A program made the position numbers and the translations under genes. This document shows, piece by piece, positions 24,133 through 32,052 of a stretch of 41,403 nt of DNA. The notes beneath the pieces are model-generated. The model did no database searches. It was not told where the DNA came from and was given only the letters and a program-made list of their open reading frames with translations. Each line of letters starts with the position of its first letter. Position 1 is the first letter of the stretch. Source of the stretch: Actinophytocola sp. (GTDB lineage Bacteria > Actinomycetota > Actinomycetes > Mycobacteriales > Pseudonocardiaceae); NCBI RefSeq assembly GCF_009379765.1, contig NZ_WHTD01000064.1:1-41403 (forward strand), written 5' to 3'.

Positions 24133-24882
24133 ATGCGCAATCCCCGGGTCGCCGAGATCCTGTCCGTGCTCGCCCATGGGGGGGAGCAGCGCACGCTGCC
24201 GGACAGGCTGTGTGCGGCATGCCTGTCGGCGTTGCCGGTCAGCGGTGTCGGAGTGGCGCTGATGACCGTCGACGGGCCGAGCGGAGTCGTACTCGCGGTC
24301 ACCGACGAGCGGGCCCGGCAGCTGGAGGAACTGCAGTTCGCCCTGGGAGAGGGGCCTTGTGTCGAGGCGTCCGGTGGCGGCCGCCCGGTGCTCGAACCGG
24401 ACCTGGTGGCGACCGGCACGCCACGCTGGCCGCGGTTCGGCGCAGCCGTGCTCGACGCCGGCGTCCACGCCGTCTTCGCGTTCCCGATGCGGGTCGGCGC
24501 CATCCGCGTCGGCGTTCTGGACCTTTACCGCGACACCCCGGGACAGCTCAGCCCTCCCGACCTCGCCGAGGCGCTGGCCTTCGCCGACGCGGCCACCGTG
24601 GTGGTCCTGAACCTGCAGGATCACGCCGCCGAAGATGGAGCGCGCTCGGCGCTCATGGGGCCGATCGACAACCGGGCCGAGGTACATCAGGCGACCGGGA
24701 TGATCTCGATCCAGCTCGGCATCAGCCTCGCCGACGCGCTGCTGCGGCTCCGCGCCTACGCGTACGCTATGGAGCAGACGGTGTCCTCCATCGCCGCCGA
24801 TGTGGTCAGCCGCCGCATGCACTTCGTCGGCAGCGAGTCCGGCGCCACGACGCAACAGGATCGGCGTGATCCGCGAGAGTAG
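24133..24882 (+). CDS. GAF-ANTAR protein, putative RNA-binding antiterminator (1)
   Basis: 249 residues from ATG 24133, two bases after the STAS stop. A GAF domain (about residues 10 to 165: GVGVALMTVDGPSGVVLAVT, QFALGEGPCVEASGGGRPVL, AVFAFPMRVGAIRVGVLDLY) is followed by an ANTAR domain (AEVHQATGMISIQLGISLAD, ALLRLRAYAYAMEQTVSSIA, about 180 to 230). ANTAR domains bind paired hairpins with hexaloops in nascent RNA and prevent termination; the GAF domain senses a small ligand or redox state. The ligand is unknown. Confidence 0.92.
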   Translation: MRNPRVAEILSVLAHGGEQRTLPDRLCAACLSALPVSGVGVALMTVDGPSGVVLAVTDERARQLEELQFALGEGPCVEASGGGRPVLEPDLVATGTPRWPRFGAAVLDAGVHAVFAFPMRVGAIRVGVLDLYRDTPGQLSPPDLAEALAFADAATVVVLNLQDHAAEDGARSALMGPIDNRAEVHQATGMISIQLGISLADALLRLRAYAYAMEQTVSSIAADVVSRRMHFVGSESGATTQQDRRDPRE

Positions 24883-24895
24883 AGGCAGCGGGCTC

Positions 24896-25654
24896 ATGAC
24901 GAGCCGAGAACAACTCCTTGCCACCACGTTTGTGGACCTGGCAGACACCTTGGTGGCCGACTTCGACGTCATCGACTTCCTCCACACGCTGGTCAGCCGC
25001 AGTGTCGAGCTCCTCGACGCCGACGCTGCCGGGATCATGCTGGCCGACGCGCACGGTGGCCTGCACGTGATGGCCTCCTCCACCGAGGAAGCCCGCCTGC
25101 TGGAGCTCTACGAGCTGCAGAACAACGAAGGCCCGTGCCTGGACTGCTTCCGGTCCGGACGCCCCGTGGCACGGGACGGCCTGCCCGCGATGAGATCGTC
25201 GTGGCCGGCCTTCACCCAGGAGCTGCAGCAGCTCGGGTTCCACTCGTCGCACGCACTCCCGATGCGCCTGCGCGAGGAGACGATCGGCGCACTGAACCTG
25301 TTCCGGACCGAACCAGGGCGGCTGAGCGAGGCGGACCTGGGGATCGGTCAGGCCATGGCCGACGTGGCCACCGTCGGCCTGATCCAGGAACGTGCCATCG
25401 CCGCCAGCGAGCTGCTGGCCACGCAGCTGCAGACCGCCCTGAACAGCCGCGTCCAGCTGGAACAGGCCAAGGGTGTCCTCGCCCAACGGACCGGCCTGCC
25501 CATGGACCAGGCGTTCCAGCTGATGCGCGGCTACGCCCGCAGCCGCAGCCGCCGCCTGAGCGATGTCGCCGCCCAGATCATCGACGGGCTGCTCGACGAC
25601 GACCTGCTTCGGAAGGACCGGCGCACGAGGCCTGACACACCGCCCCAGGCATGA
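24896..25654 (+). CDS. GAF-ANTAR protein, putative RNA-binding antiterminator (2)
   Basis: 252 residues from ATG 24896. GAF part: DVIDFLHTLVSRSVELLDAD, ELQNNEGPCLDCFRSGRPVA, FHSSHALPMRLREETIGALN. ANTAR part near the C-terminus: NSRVQLEQAKGVLAQRTGLP, MDQAFQLMRGYARSRSRRLS. This is the more typical 'fixed' GAF-ANTAR arrangement, with the diagnostic A..G..a residues. It overlaps the CorA gene by ATGA (25651..25654). Two adjacent ANTAR proteins in one operon suggest either two inputs to the same RNA targets or heterodimers. Confidence 0.94.
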   Translation: MTSREQLLATTFVDLADTLVADFDVIDFLHTLVSRSVELLDADAAGIMLADAHGGLHVMASSTEEARLLELYELQNNEGPCLDCFRSGRPVARDGLPAMRSSWPAFTQELQQLGFHSSHALPMRLREETIGALNLFRTEPGRLSEADLGIGQAMADVATVGLIQERAIAASELLATQLQTALNSRVQLEQAKGVLAQRTGLPMDQAFQLMRGYARSRSRRLSDVAAQIIDGLLDDDLLRKDRRTRPDTPPQA

Positions 25655-26718
25655 CCGACCCGGCGCATCCGAGTCAGCGGCAGATGCCGGAGGCCACCAC
25701 CAGCATCATCAACAACGTCGTCTACCTGGATGGGCTGCCCGTCGCGTCCCCGGCCACGCTGGCCGAGACGTTCCAGCAGCTGGAGCGGCAACCGGACAGC
25801 ATGGCTTGGATCGGCCTCTACCGGCCGGCCGAGGAGGAGCTGATGTCCGCGGCCCAGCAGCTCGGGCTGCACGAGCTGGCGGTGGAGGACGCCGTCACGG
25901 CCCGCCAGCGCCCGAAGCTGGAGCGTTACGGCGACACCCTGTTCGTGGTGCTGCGGTCGGCTCAGTACCGGGACGACACCGAGGATGTCGACTTCGGCGA
26001 GCTGCACCTGTTCGTCGGCCCGAACTTCGTGCTCACGGTGCGGCACGGCGAGGCTCCGGATCTGGCCGCCGTACGACGTCGGGTCGAGGACGAGCCCGAC
26101 CTGTTGCGGCTGGGTCCCGAGGCAGTGTTGTACGCCGTGCTGGACGCGGTGGTGGACGGCTACGCGCCCGTGGTGGCGGGACTGCAGAACGACATCGAGG
26201 AGATCGAGACCGAGGTGTTCGGCCGCGATCCGAACGCCTCTCGGCGGATCTACGCGCTGTCTCGTGAGGTGGTTGAGTTCCAACGCGCCACCCGTCCGCT
26301 CCTTGCGATGCTCGACAGCCTGTCCGCCGGGTTCGCCAAGTACGGCATCGACGAGGAACTGCAACGCTACCTACGGGACGTGGCCGACCACGCCGCCATC
26401 GTGGTGGAGCAGGCCGAGAGCTTCCGCGGCATGCTCGCCGACATCCTCACCGTCAACACCACCCTGGTCACCCAAGCGCAGAACGCGGAGATGCAACGCC
26501 TGGCCGAGGCGAGCAACGCGCAGAACGAGCAGATCAAGAGGATCTCCTCGTGGGCGGCGATCCTGTTCGCCCCGACCTTGATCGGCACCGTGTACGGAAT
26601 GAACTTCCGCCACATGCCCGAGCTGGGCTGGACGGCCGGCTACCCGTTCGCGCTGCTGCTGATGGCCACGGTATGCGTCGGCCTGTACCTGATATTCAAA
26701 CGCCGAGGCTGGCTCTGA
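25651..26718 (+). CDS. CorA-family divalent cation channel
   Basis: 355 residues from ATG 25651, with a 4-base overlap with the GAF-ANTAR stop. The N-terminal cytoplasmic alpha/beta domain and long helices (VLDAVVDGYAPVVAGLQNDI) are followed by two membrane helices at the C-terminus, the first ending in the signature YGMNF (GTVYGMNFRHMPEL). This motif forms the Mg2+ selectivity entrance. Likely imports Mg2+ (or Co2+). It ends the operon, 10 bases before the convergent TetR stop. Confidence 0.95.
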   Translation: MTDPAHPSQRQMPEATTSIINNVVYLDGLPVASPATLAETFQQLERQPDSMAWIGLYRPAEEELMSAAQQLGLHELAVEDAVTARQRPKLERYGDTLFVVLRSAQYRDDTEDVDFGELHLFVGPNFVLTVRHGEAPDLAAVRRRVEDEPDLLRLGPEAVLYAVLDAVVDGYAPVVAGLQNDIEEIETEVFGRDPNASRRIYALSREVVEFQRATRPLLAMLDSLSAGFAKYGIDEELQRYLRDVADHAAIVVEQAESFRGMLADILTVNTTLVTQAQNAEMQRLAEASNAQNEQIKRISSWAAILFAPTLIGTVYGMNFRHMPELGWTAGYPFALLLMATVCVGLYLIFKRRGWL

Positions 26719-26728
26719 CCCGCGCGGC

Positions 26729-27445
26729 TCATGGTCGGGGTGGTTGCGGGGTCGTTCGCCGTCTCAGACCCTCCATGAGTACGTCGAGGCCCGTCGTGAA
26801 CCGTTCGTCACGGTTGTCGACCCACATCTGGGGACCGAGCGCGACCAGGGTGGGGAAACGGTCCTCGGGTAGTGACCGGAGGAACTGGTGAAGCTGATGT
26901 CGGCTCGTCGGATCCTGCACCCGTTGGTGGTTCGCTGACGTGTTGGTGTTGCCGACCTCGAACCCCACTGTGTAGCCGACGACGAGGAAGAAGGCCTGGC
27001 CTGCCTCGTCGTGGGGGAGGCCGGCGGTGTGCAGTGGTCGCAGGAAGGCTTCGGCCAGAGCGAGGGAGTGCGGCCCGAGGGGGTCGCGCGTGGCCAGCAG
27101 GCCGGCGACTCCGGGATGGTCCGCCAGAACGGTCCGGAGTCGCCGGGCAAGCACCGTGATCTGCTCGGTCCAGGGCAGATCACGGTCGACGTCGCAGTCG
27201 ACCTCGGCGAGGACCCCGTCCAGGACGAGGTCCTGAAGCCGTTCCTTGCCGGGCACGTGGCGATAGAGCGCACCGGGCACCACGCCGAGGCGGGCGGCGA
27301 GGGCGCGCATGGTCAGCGCCGGGACGCCGTCCTGGGCGATCAGGGTGAGCGCTTCGGTCACCACGCGCTGCCGGGTGAGGGTGTGGCGGCGCTGTTCGGT
27401 GGTCTCGGGGGGACTGAACCACAGCATCGCGTCGTCGTCGATCAC
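26729..27445 (-). CDS. TetR-family regulator, divergent to hsp20
   Basis: 238 residues from GTG 27445 with AGGAGAG five bases upstream (ATG at 27427 is possible). N-terminal HTH: TRQRVVTEALTLIAQDGVPA, LTMRALAARLGVVPGALYRH. The long C-terminal ligand domain (VLARRLRTVLADHPGVAGLL, GQAFFLVVGYTVGFEVGN) is of the TetR_C type often seen in drug-responsive members. It faces an hsp20-like gene with a 140-bp gap containing three operator-like sites, so it most likely represses itself and hsp20. Inducer unknown. Confidence 0.92.
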   Translation of the reverse strand: MIDDDAMLWFSPPETTEQRRHTLTRQRVVTEALTLIAQDGVPALTMRALAARLGVVPGALYRHVPGKERLQDLVLDGVLAEVDCDVDRDLPWTEQITVLARRLRTVLADHPGVAGLLATRDPLGPHSLALAEAFLRPLHTAGLPHDEAGQAFFLVVGYTVGFEVGNTNTSANHQRVQDPTSRHQLHQFLRSLPEDRFPTLVALGPQMWVDNRDERFTTGLDVLMEGLRRRTTPQPPRP

Positions 27446-27470
27446 GTATCTCTCCTGTCGAACGTTGACA

Positions 27471-27527
27471 GTGAACTGTGTTCACGATACAGTGAACATG
27501 GTTGCTCGACAAGTGAACAGTGTTCTC
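27471..27527. promoter_or_regulatory. three operator-like GTGAAC sites at 21-bp spacing (TetR/hsp20 control region)
   Basis: Site 1 at 27471 is a perfect palindrome GTGAACTGTGTTCAC. Sites 2 (27492, GTGAACATGGTTGCT) and 3 (27513, GTGAACAGTGTTCTC) match its left half and part of the right. Starts are exactly 21 bases apart, two helical turns, so bound dimers would sit on the same DNA face. They lie in the gap between the TetR and hsp20 starts. Confidence 0.75.
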
Positions 27528-27585
27528 TCTTATTTGAGGGCATTCATCCCGAGCCGCCAGATGAAATGAGCAAGGGAAGTTAGTA

Positions 27586-28089
27586 ATGGAAGTCATGACG
27601 CGCTGGGATGCTTTTCACGATCTGCGCGCCGCACAGGACCAGGCGAACCAATACCTGACCAGAATGCTGGTTCAGGCCCGCGGACAGGAGTTCTCGCAGC
27701 CAGGTTCTGGTGTTACCAGCACCGCGTGGACACCGGCGGTCGACATCTCCGAGCGCAAGGACGCCTACATCGTCGCGGTCGAACTCCCCGGAGTGAAGCT
27801 CGACGACCTGGAGATCACCTACCAAGACGGTCTGCTCACCATCCAGGGCGAGCGAGGGTTGGCCCCGGACTCAGCGGACGAACAGACCCACCTGGTCGAG
27901 CGTCGCTACGGACTGTTCCGTCGTTCGATCACGTTGCCGCTGCACGTGACAGCCGACGCCATCGACGCATCGTTCGAAGACGGTGTGCTGCGTGTGTTGG
28001 TGCCCAAGGCCGAGGAGGCCAAACCCAAGCGCATCGAGGTGCACGCCGTCCGGCCGCAGATCCCCGCGACCAACGACGTACCGCGCTAG
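27586..28089 (+). CDS. Hsp20 / alpha-crystallin family small heat-shock protein
   Basis: 167 residues from ATG 27586, with AAGGGAAG upstream. The alpha-crystallin domain spans about 50 to 140: WTPAVDISERKDAYIVAVEL, PGVKLDDLEITYQDGLLTIQ, VERRYGLFRRSITLPLHV, and the closing GVLRVLVPKAE. The C-terminal IEV-type tail motif (KRIEVHAV) is present. Such proteins hold unfolding proteins under stress. Control by the divergent TetR is suggested by the operator array; no HspR HAIR or HrcA CIRCE box was seen. A strong hairpin terminator follows. Confidence 0.95.
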   Translation: MEVMTRWDAFHDLRAAQDQANQYLTRMLVQARGQEFSQPGSGVTSTAWTPAVDISERKDAYIVAVELPGVKLDDLEITYQDGLLTIQGERGLAPDSADEQTHLVERRYGLFRRSITLPLHVTADAIDASFEDGVLRVLVPKAEEAKPKRIEVHAVRPQIPATNDVPR

Positions 28090-28107
28090 GCACCACCAGC
28101 AGTGAAC

Positions 28108-28139
28108 GTGACTCCCGGTCGGCGCCGACCGGGAGTCAC
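28108..28139. terminator. perfect 16-bp palindromic terminator after hsp20
   Basis: Arms GTGACTCCCGGTCGGC and GCCGACCGGGAGTCAC with no unpaired centre, 18 bases after the hsp20 stop. Strong G/C stem without a T tract. Confidence 0.85.
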
Positions 28140-28204
28140 GGTCGTTCGGTCTCCCCGGTCTCATCGACAGGTCCCCGGGCGGCCACGGGTGGGAGGATGG
28201 CGGG

Positions 28205-28699
28205 GTGGACTCAGAAGCCAGTGGCGACCGTGACGGTCGCGACCGTGACGACGGGGGCCGCGCCCGCAACGCCCGCCCGCGTGACGGACTGGGCCGACCG
28301 CTGCCGCGCGGGGCGACCGGCGTCGCACGCCAGCCCGAGGGGGTGCTCCTGTCGCCGGAGCAGACCCTTGCCGAGGCTCAGCGTCTGCTCGACGACGGCA
28401 TGCCGTTCCATGCCCACGAAGTGCTGGAAGACGCGTGGAAGACGGGCCCCGAGGCGCACCGTGCGTTGTGGAAGGGCATGGCGCAGCTGGCCGTCGGCGC
28501 GACCCACGCCGCCCGCGGCAACATGACCGGCGCGGTCACCTTGCTCAGACGCGGCGCCGACCACATCGAGCCCTACCATGACGAACCACCACACGACATC
28601 GACATCGCCGGGCTCGTCCGGTGGGCCCGCGACCACGCCACGGCCTTCGAGGACGGCGCCGACCAGCTACCCGTTCCGCGCCTCCGAGGCGCCGGTTGA
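28205..28699 (+). CDS. DUF309 family protein
   Basis: 164 residues from GTG 28205. After a charged, probably disordered N-terminus (residues 1 to 45), a helical domain carries the family signature FHAHEVLEDAWKTGPEAHRA followed by LWKGMAQLAVGATHAARGN. The conserved H, E and W residues line a putative binding groove, but no reaction is known. Start choice is uncertain because the first 45 residues are low-complexity; a later GTG/ATG is possible. It stands alone between the hsp20 terminator and a convergent desaturase gene. Confidence 0.85.
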   Translation: MDSEASGDRDGRDRDDGGRARNARPRDGLGRPLPRGATGVARQPEGVLLSPEQTLAEAQRLLDDGMPFHAHEVLEDAWKTGPEAHRALWKGMAQLAVGATHAARGNMTGAVTLLRRGADHIEPYHDEPPHDIDIAGLVRWARDHATAFEDGADQLPVPRLRGAG

Positions 28700-28977
28700 G
28701 CGTCGTGCTCCTCGTGCGCCGGCCGCGGTATCACTGCCACCACGCTGGTACACGTGGCCGCCGTCGCCCTCCCACCGGTCCGCCGCGTCGTCTGAGCGGA
28801 GGATGCCGCGCTGGAAGGGAAATCGTCTGAGATCGCGGGCCGACGTCATATCGGTGCTCCAGTCCCCGATCGCGTGACGATCGGTGTGTACCGCTCCCGA
28901 GGACGGTGTCGGCTTGACCGCCACCGCGCGAAATGCGTTCGGTACAACGATTCTGGTGCCCCGTCGCGGGTCCGCGG

Positions 28978-30006
28978 TCAGCGGCCGGCCAGCCGCAGCG
29001 GAGCACCGACGGCGTGCAGGTGCTGCAGGACATAACCGTAGGTGCGTAGCCATCCGCACTGGGCGTACTCGATGCCCCGCTGGTCGCAGAACGCGCGGAC
29101 GAGTGGCTGCGCCAGGCGGAGGTTCGGTCGGGGCATGGTGGGGAACAGGTGGTGCTCGATCTGGTAGTTCAACGCGCCGAGGGCGAAGTCCACCCAGACG
29201 CCGCCGCGCACGTTGCGTGAGGTGAGTACCTGCCTGCGAAGGAAGTCCAGGGCGTGGCCGGCGGCCAGCGTCGGCATGCCCTTGTGTCCGGGAGCGAAGG
29301 AGCATCCCATGTAGAGGCCCCAGAGGCACTGGTGGACCAGGATGAAGAGGACCGCGGTCCCGGGGGAGAGCACCAGGAACACCGCGGTCAGGTAGGCGGC
29401 GAAGTGCCCGGTCAGCAAGCAGGCCTCGACCCACCGTGCCTTGAGGTCCTTGCGCCACAAGGATTTGACGCTGGACACGTGCAGGCTGAAACCCTCGAGC
29501 AGCAGGAGCGGGAAGAACAGGAACGCCTGGTACTTGACCATCCAGCGCAGCAGGCCGCGCCTGGTCCGCCCTTGCTCGACGGTGAAGGCGATCGCCGGGA
29601 TGTGGATGTCGGGATCGTCGTCCTCGTGGTTGGGGTTGGCGTGGTGGCGGGTGTGCTGGTCCATCCACGAGGCGTAGCTGAGACCGACCATCCCGCCGTG
29701 CCAGAAGCCGACCACGTCGTTGGCGCGGCGGGTGCGGAAGATCTGCTTGTGTCCGGCGTCGTGCCCGATGAAGGACAGCTGGGCGAACATCACGGCGAAG
29801 AAGACGGCCAGGAACAGCTGCCACCACGAGTCGCCGACGTGGAAGAAGGCCACCCAGCCCCCGGCGAACGCGAGGACGTTGAGGCTGATCTTCACCGCGT
29901 AGTACCCGTGCCGCCGGCGCAGCAGCCCGATCTTCCGGATCCTCTGAGTCAACTCGGCATAGTCCCGGCTGCCGGCATTCGCGTGCAACGTGTCGAGCGA
30001 GGTCAT
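28978..30006 (-). CDS. membrane fatty acid desaturase (front-end / DesA-like type)
   Basis: 342 residues from ATG 30006. His boxes: HDAGH (SFIGHDAGHKQIF), HTRHH (MDQHTRHHANPNHEDDD) and QIEHH (NYQIEHHLFPTMPRPN). The Gln before the third box is the feature of front-end (delta-5/delta-6-like) desaturases and related bacterial linoleoyl-CoA desaturases, in contrast to the delta-9-type enzyme at 22711. Hydrophobic segments such as VKISLNVLAFAGGWVAFFHV and LTAVFLVLSPGTAVLFILV give a four-helix membrane core. Substrate position cannot be read from sequence. Confidence 0.93.
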   Translation of the reverse strand: MTSLDTLHANAGSRDYAELTQRIRKIGLLRRRHGYYAVKISLNVLAFAGGWVAFFHVGDSWWQLFLAVFFAVMFAQLSFIGHDAGHKQIFRTRRANDVVGFWHGGMVGLSYASWMDQHTRHHANPNHEDDDPDIHIPAIAFTVEQGRTRRGLLRWMVKYQAFLFFPLLLLEGFSLHVSSVKSLWRKDLKARWVEACLLTGHFAAYLTAVFLVLSPGTAVLFILVHQCLWGLYMGCSFAPGHKGMPTLAAGHALDFLRRQVLTSRNVRGGVWVDFALGALNYQIEHHLFPTMPRPNLRLAQPLVRAFCDQRGIEYAQCGWLRTYGYVLQHLHAVGAPLRLAGR

Positions 30007-30130
30007 GGATGGCCACCGCTTCCTGGGTGCGTCTGCACAGCACCGGGGTCCCGGGTGGCAAGGGTGTCGCGGTGGATCCGCGATCTACTACCAGGGTTGC
30101 ACGAGATGGTCGGATCAGCAACCAAGGGGG

Positions 30131-30161
30131 GGTTGCGCCGACCGCCTCGGGCGGCGCAACC
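30131..30161 (-). terminator. hairpin after the DUF6307-like gene
   Basis: GGTTGCGCCG and CGGCGCAACC form a perfect 10-bp stem around an 11-base loop, seven bases after the stop of the mini-gene on the minus strand. No T tract. Confidence 0.6.
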
Positions 30162-30167
30162 GCCGGC

Positions 30168-30323
30168 TCAGCGCGTACTTTCCGGAATGTGGTCGATGGC
30201 GTAGACCACCTGCACCGCGAGCTCGCGCGAGGCTTTGTCACCGAGTTTCGAGTTCTTCAGAAGGACGTCCTGGACGAACGTGACCCGCTGTTCGTAGCGG
30301 GAGACGAACTTGGTGTCGGTCAT
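30168..30323 (-). CDS. DUF6307-like mini-protein (51 aa)
   Basis: ATG 30323 preceded by AAGGAG; TGA at 30168. The product reads MTDTKFVSRYEQRVTFVQDV, LLKNSKLGDKASRELAVQVV, YAIDHIPESTR: a small helical protein with the SRY..RV..V.DVL...SKL..KA pattern that I associate with the actinobacterial DUF6307 family. Function unknown. Ribosome site, codon use and a hairpin directly downstream all support a real gene. It lies 22 bases downstream of the LapA-like gene on the same strand. Confidence 0.75.
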   Translation of the reverse strand: MTDTKFVSRYEQRVTFVQDVLLKNSKLGDKASRELAVQVVYAIDHIPESTR

Positions 30324-30345
30324 ATGGTTCTCCTTTGCTGGCTGT

Positions 30346-30600
30346 TCATTCGCGGTTACTCATCCACAGGAACGTGACTTCGGTGCTGCGGGTGTTCTGC
30401 GCGACGAAGATGATCAACGCGATGGCGATGACCGCCGCTGTTCCGGCCGCTACCCACGCCATACCGGCGCGGGTACGCGGCACGCGCCCGGGCCGGGTCT
30501 CCGTCTCGGCGGTCGCCGGGGCGCCGGTGGTCCCGGGCCGCGGTGCGGATGACACCGGTGGTCCGGGTGGGGTTTCGGATGCGTGGAAGGAAGACGACAT
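30346..30600 (-). CDS. small LapA-like (DUF1049) membrane protein
   Basis: 84 residues from ATG 30600. A Pro/Thr-rich disordered N-terminus (to about 52) is followed by RTRAGMAWVAAGTAAVIAIA and LIIFVAQNTRSTEVTFLWMS. The pattern 'helix..LIIFI.QN...v.v.FL' is that of the LapA/DUF1049 family. The second membrane helix usual for the family is absent: the protein stops seven residues after the FLW strand, so it is short. Spacing of 22 bases suggests an operon with the DUF6307-like gene. Role in the envelope is inferred. Confidence 0.75.
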   Translation of the reverse strand: MSSSFHASETPPGPPVSSAPRPGTTGAPATAETETRPGRVPRTRAGMAWVAAGTAAVIAIALIIFVAQNTRSTEVTFLWMSNRE

Positions 30601-30738
30601 GACTGACCGTCTTCGAAATTGCCGGAAGAGCTGGCACATCGAAGGTGGATGTCGTCGTGTCCGGATAAATTCAGCATACGCCTATTTTGAATATACCGAT
30701 CACCTCATATCGCTTTTCCGGGCCGGCCTTCTCCTGCT

Positions 30739-31869
30739 CTACACGGGTGTCTCCATCAGCTGACCGTCGGTCCGGACCGGGTGTGGCGGCTCGGCCGACG
30801 GCGCCAGGACCAGCTCCTCGAGCTGCCGGACGATCGTCGCCGGCGGGATGGGCTGCGGCTGGGCGAACACCTTGAGCAGCTCGTCCACGGACTGCTCGAC
30901 GGTGAACCTCGTCCCGGCGTCCTGCCTGGCGGCCGGCGGGAACGGCCCGCTGGCCACGGCCTCGCGGATGCCCCAGGCGAGTGCCTCGGCGTTGTCCGGC
31001 TTGACCAGCACCACCCCGCCGCAGTCGGTCTCGGGAAGACCGCCGTCGTCGGACGCGATCACCCAGCAGCCCGAGTGCTGCGCCTCGATCGAGACGATGC
31101 CGAAGGTCTCGTGCCAGTACTGGCTGTTGGACGGCATCACCACGATGTCGTGGTCGGCCATCAAGGCCGCCATCGTGGCCGGCGTCTTGCGGGTGGCCAC
31201 TACGGAGATCCCGGGGTGCTCGCCGAGCAGCCGCTCGATGATCTTTCCCTGCGGCTTGTCGGCACCGGCGGTCGTCGCGGTGAACGTGAGGTCCAGGTCC
31301 TGCTCGATGATGTCGATGTGGAGGGTCTCCAGCAGGGTGTAGACGCCCTTCTCGGGGCTCAGCCTGCCGGCGAACAGGATCCGCGTCTTCCCGGCCGTCC
31401 TGCCCGGTCGGGGCTGCGCGGCGAAGCACGGCTCGGCGAACGGGTACACGACGTTGACCGTCGCGACATCGACGTCCAGGTAGCTCGACCACAGCGCCGC
31501 GGCGTACCGGCTGGTGGCGATCAGCGCGCGATCCCGGGTCCCCTCCACGGTGAACGCCTTCTTCTGTTCCCGGATGGGGGGCGGGTTGTGCAGGATCAGG
31601 AACGCCGGGCTGCTGGTCGGCACCGGGTGCGGCTCGTTGACGAAGACGACGGTGCCGTCGAGGTCACCGACCTCGGACAACGTCGACAGTGCCCGGAAAG
31701 GGACGTCGGTGAACTCGCCCCTGCCGTCGTCGGCCCCAAGGCCGATGGTGACCACCTGCGCCGGAATGCCCCGCCTGGTGAGCTCTCGGACCTGACCGGC
31801 GGTGTAGTTCTCGGAGCCGCCGGTGCCGGCGGGGAGGGGGTTTCCAGGGGACCAGATGAACGATATCAA
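30739..31869 (-). CDS. glycosyltransferase family 4 protein
   Basis: 376 residues from TTG 31869 (no better start seen). GT-B fold: N-terminal ISFIWSPGNPLPAGTGGSEN with the GGSE acceptor loop, ILFAGRLSPEKGVYTLLETL starting the C-terminal donor domain, and HETFGIVSIEAQHSGCWVIA with the E-x7-E motif for the nucleotide sugar. It should retain the anomeric configuration. Acceptor unknown. It stands alone, with 138 bases to the LapA-like gene downstream and about 180 bases of non-coding DNA upstream. Confidence 0.9.
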   Translation of the reverse strand: MISFIWSPGNPLPAGTGGSENYTAGQVRELTRRGIPAQVVTIGLGADDGRGEFTDVPFRALSTLSEVGDLDGTVVFVNEPHPVPTSSPAFLILHNPPPIREQKKAFTVEGTRDRALIATSRYAAALWSSYLDVDVATVNVVYPFAEPCFAAQPRPGRTAGKTRILFAGRLSPEKGVYTLLETLHIDIIEQDLDLTFTATTAGADKPQGKIIERLLGEHPGISVVATRKTPATMAALMADHDIVVMPSNSQYWHETFGIVSIEAQHSGCWVIASDDGGLPETDCGGVVLVKPDNAEALAWGIREAVASGPFPPAARQDAGTRFTVEQSVDELLKVFAQPQPIPPATIVRQLEELVLAPSAEPPHPVRTDGQLMETPV

Positions 31870-32052
31870 CTTGTGCTGCCCACGTTTCGTTGATCAGTCT
31901 CGGACATGGTGACCGCGAGCCGAAGGAGCCAAGAACCTCCACAATGGACGGTTAGTGCGCGCGGGCAGAACCCCTCGTGGTCGGCCATGTGCCGGTCGAC
32001 CGTGCGAGGTGCGCACGAGGAGACGGTTGGGGCGGTTGTCCTATTGGGTCAC

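Noticed and set aside
28667..28849. Short minus-strand frame from ATG 28849 (DLRRFPFQRGILRSDDAADR)
   Set aside because: The first 25 residues look plausible, but there is no ribosome site, and the 3' part is antisense to the DUF309 gene and low-complexity.
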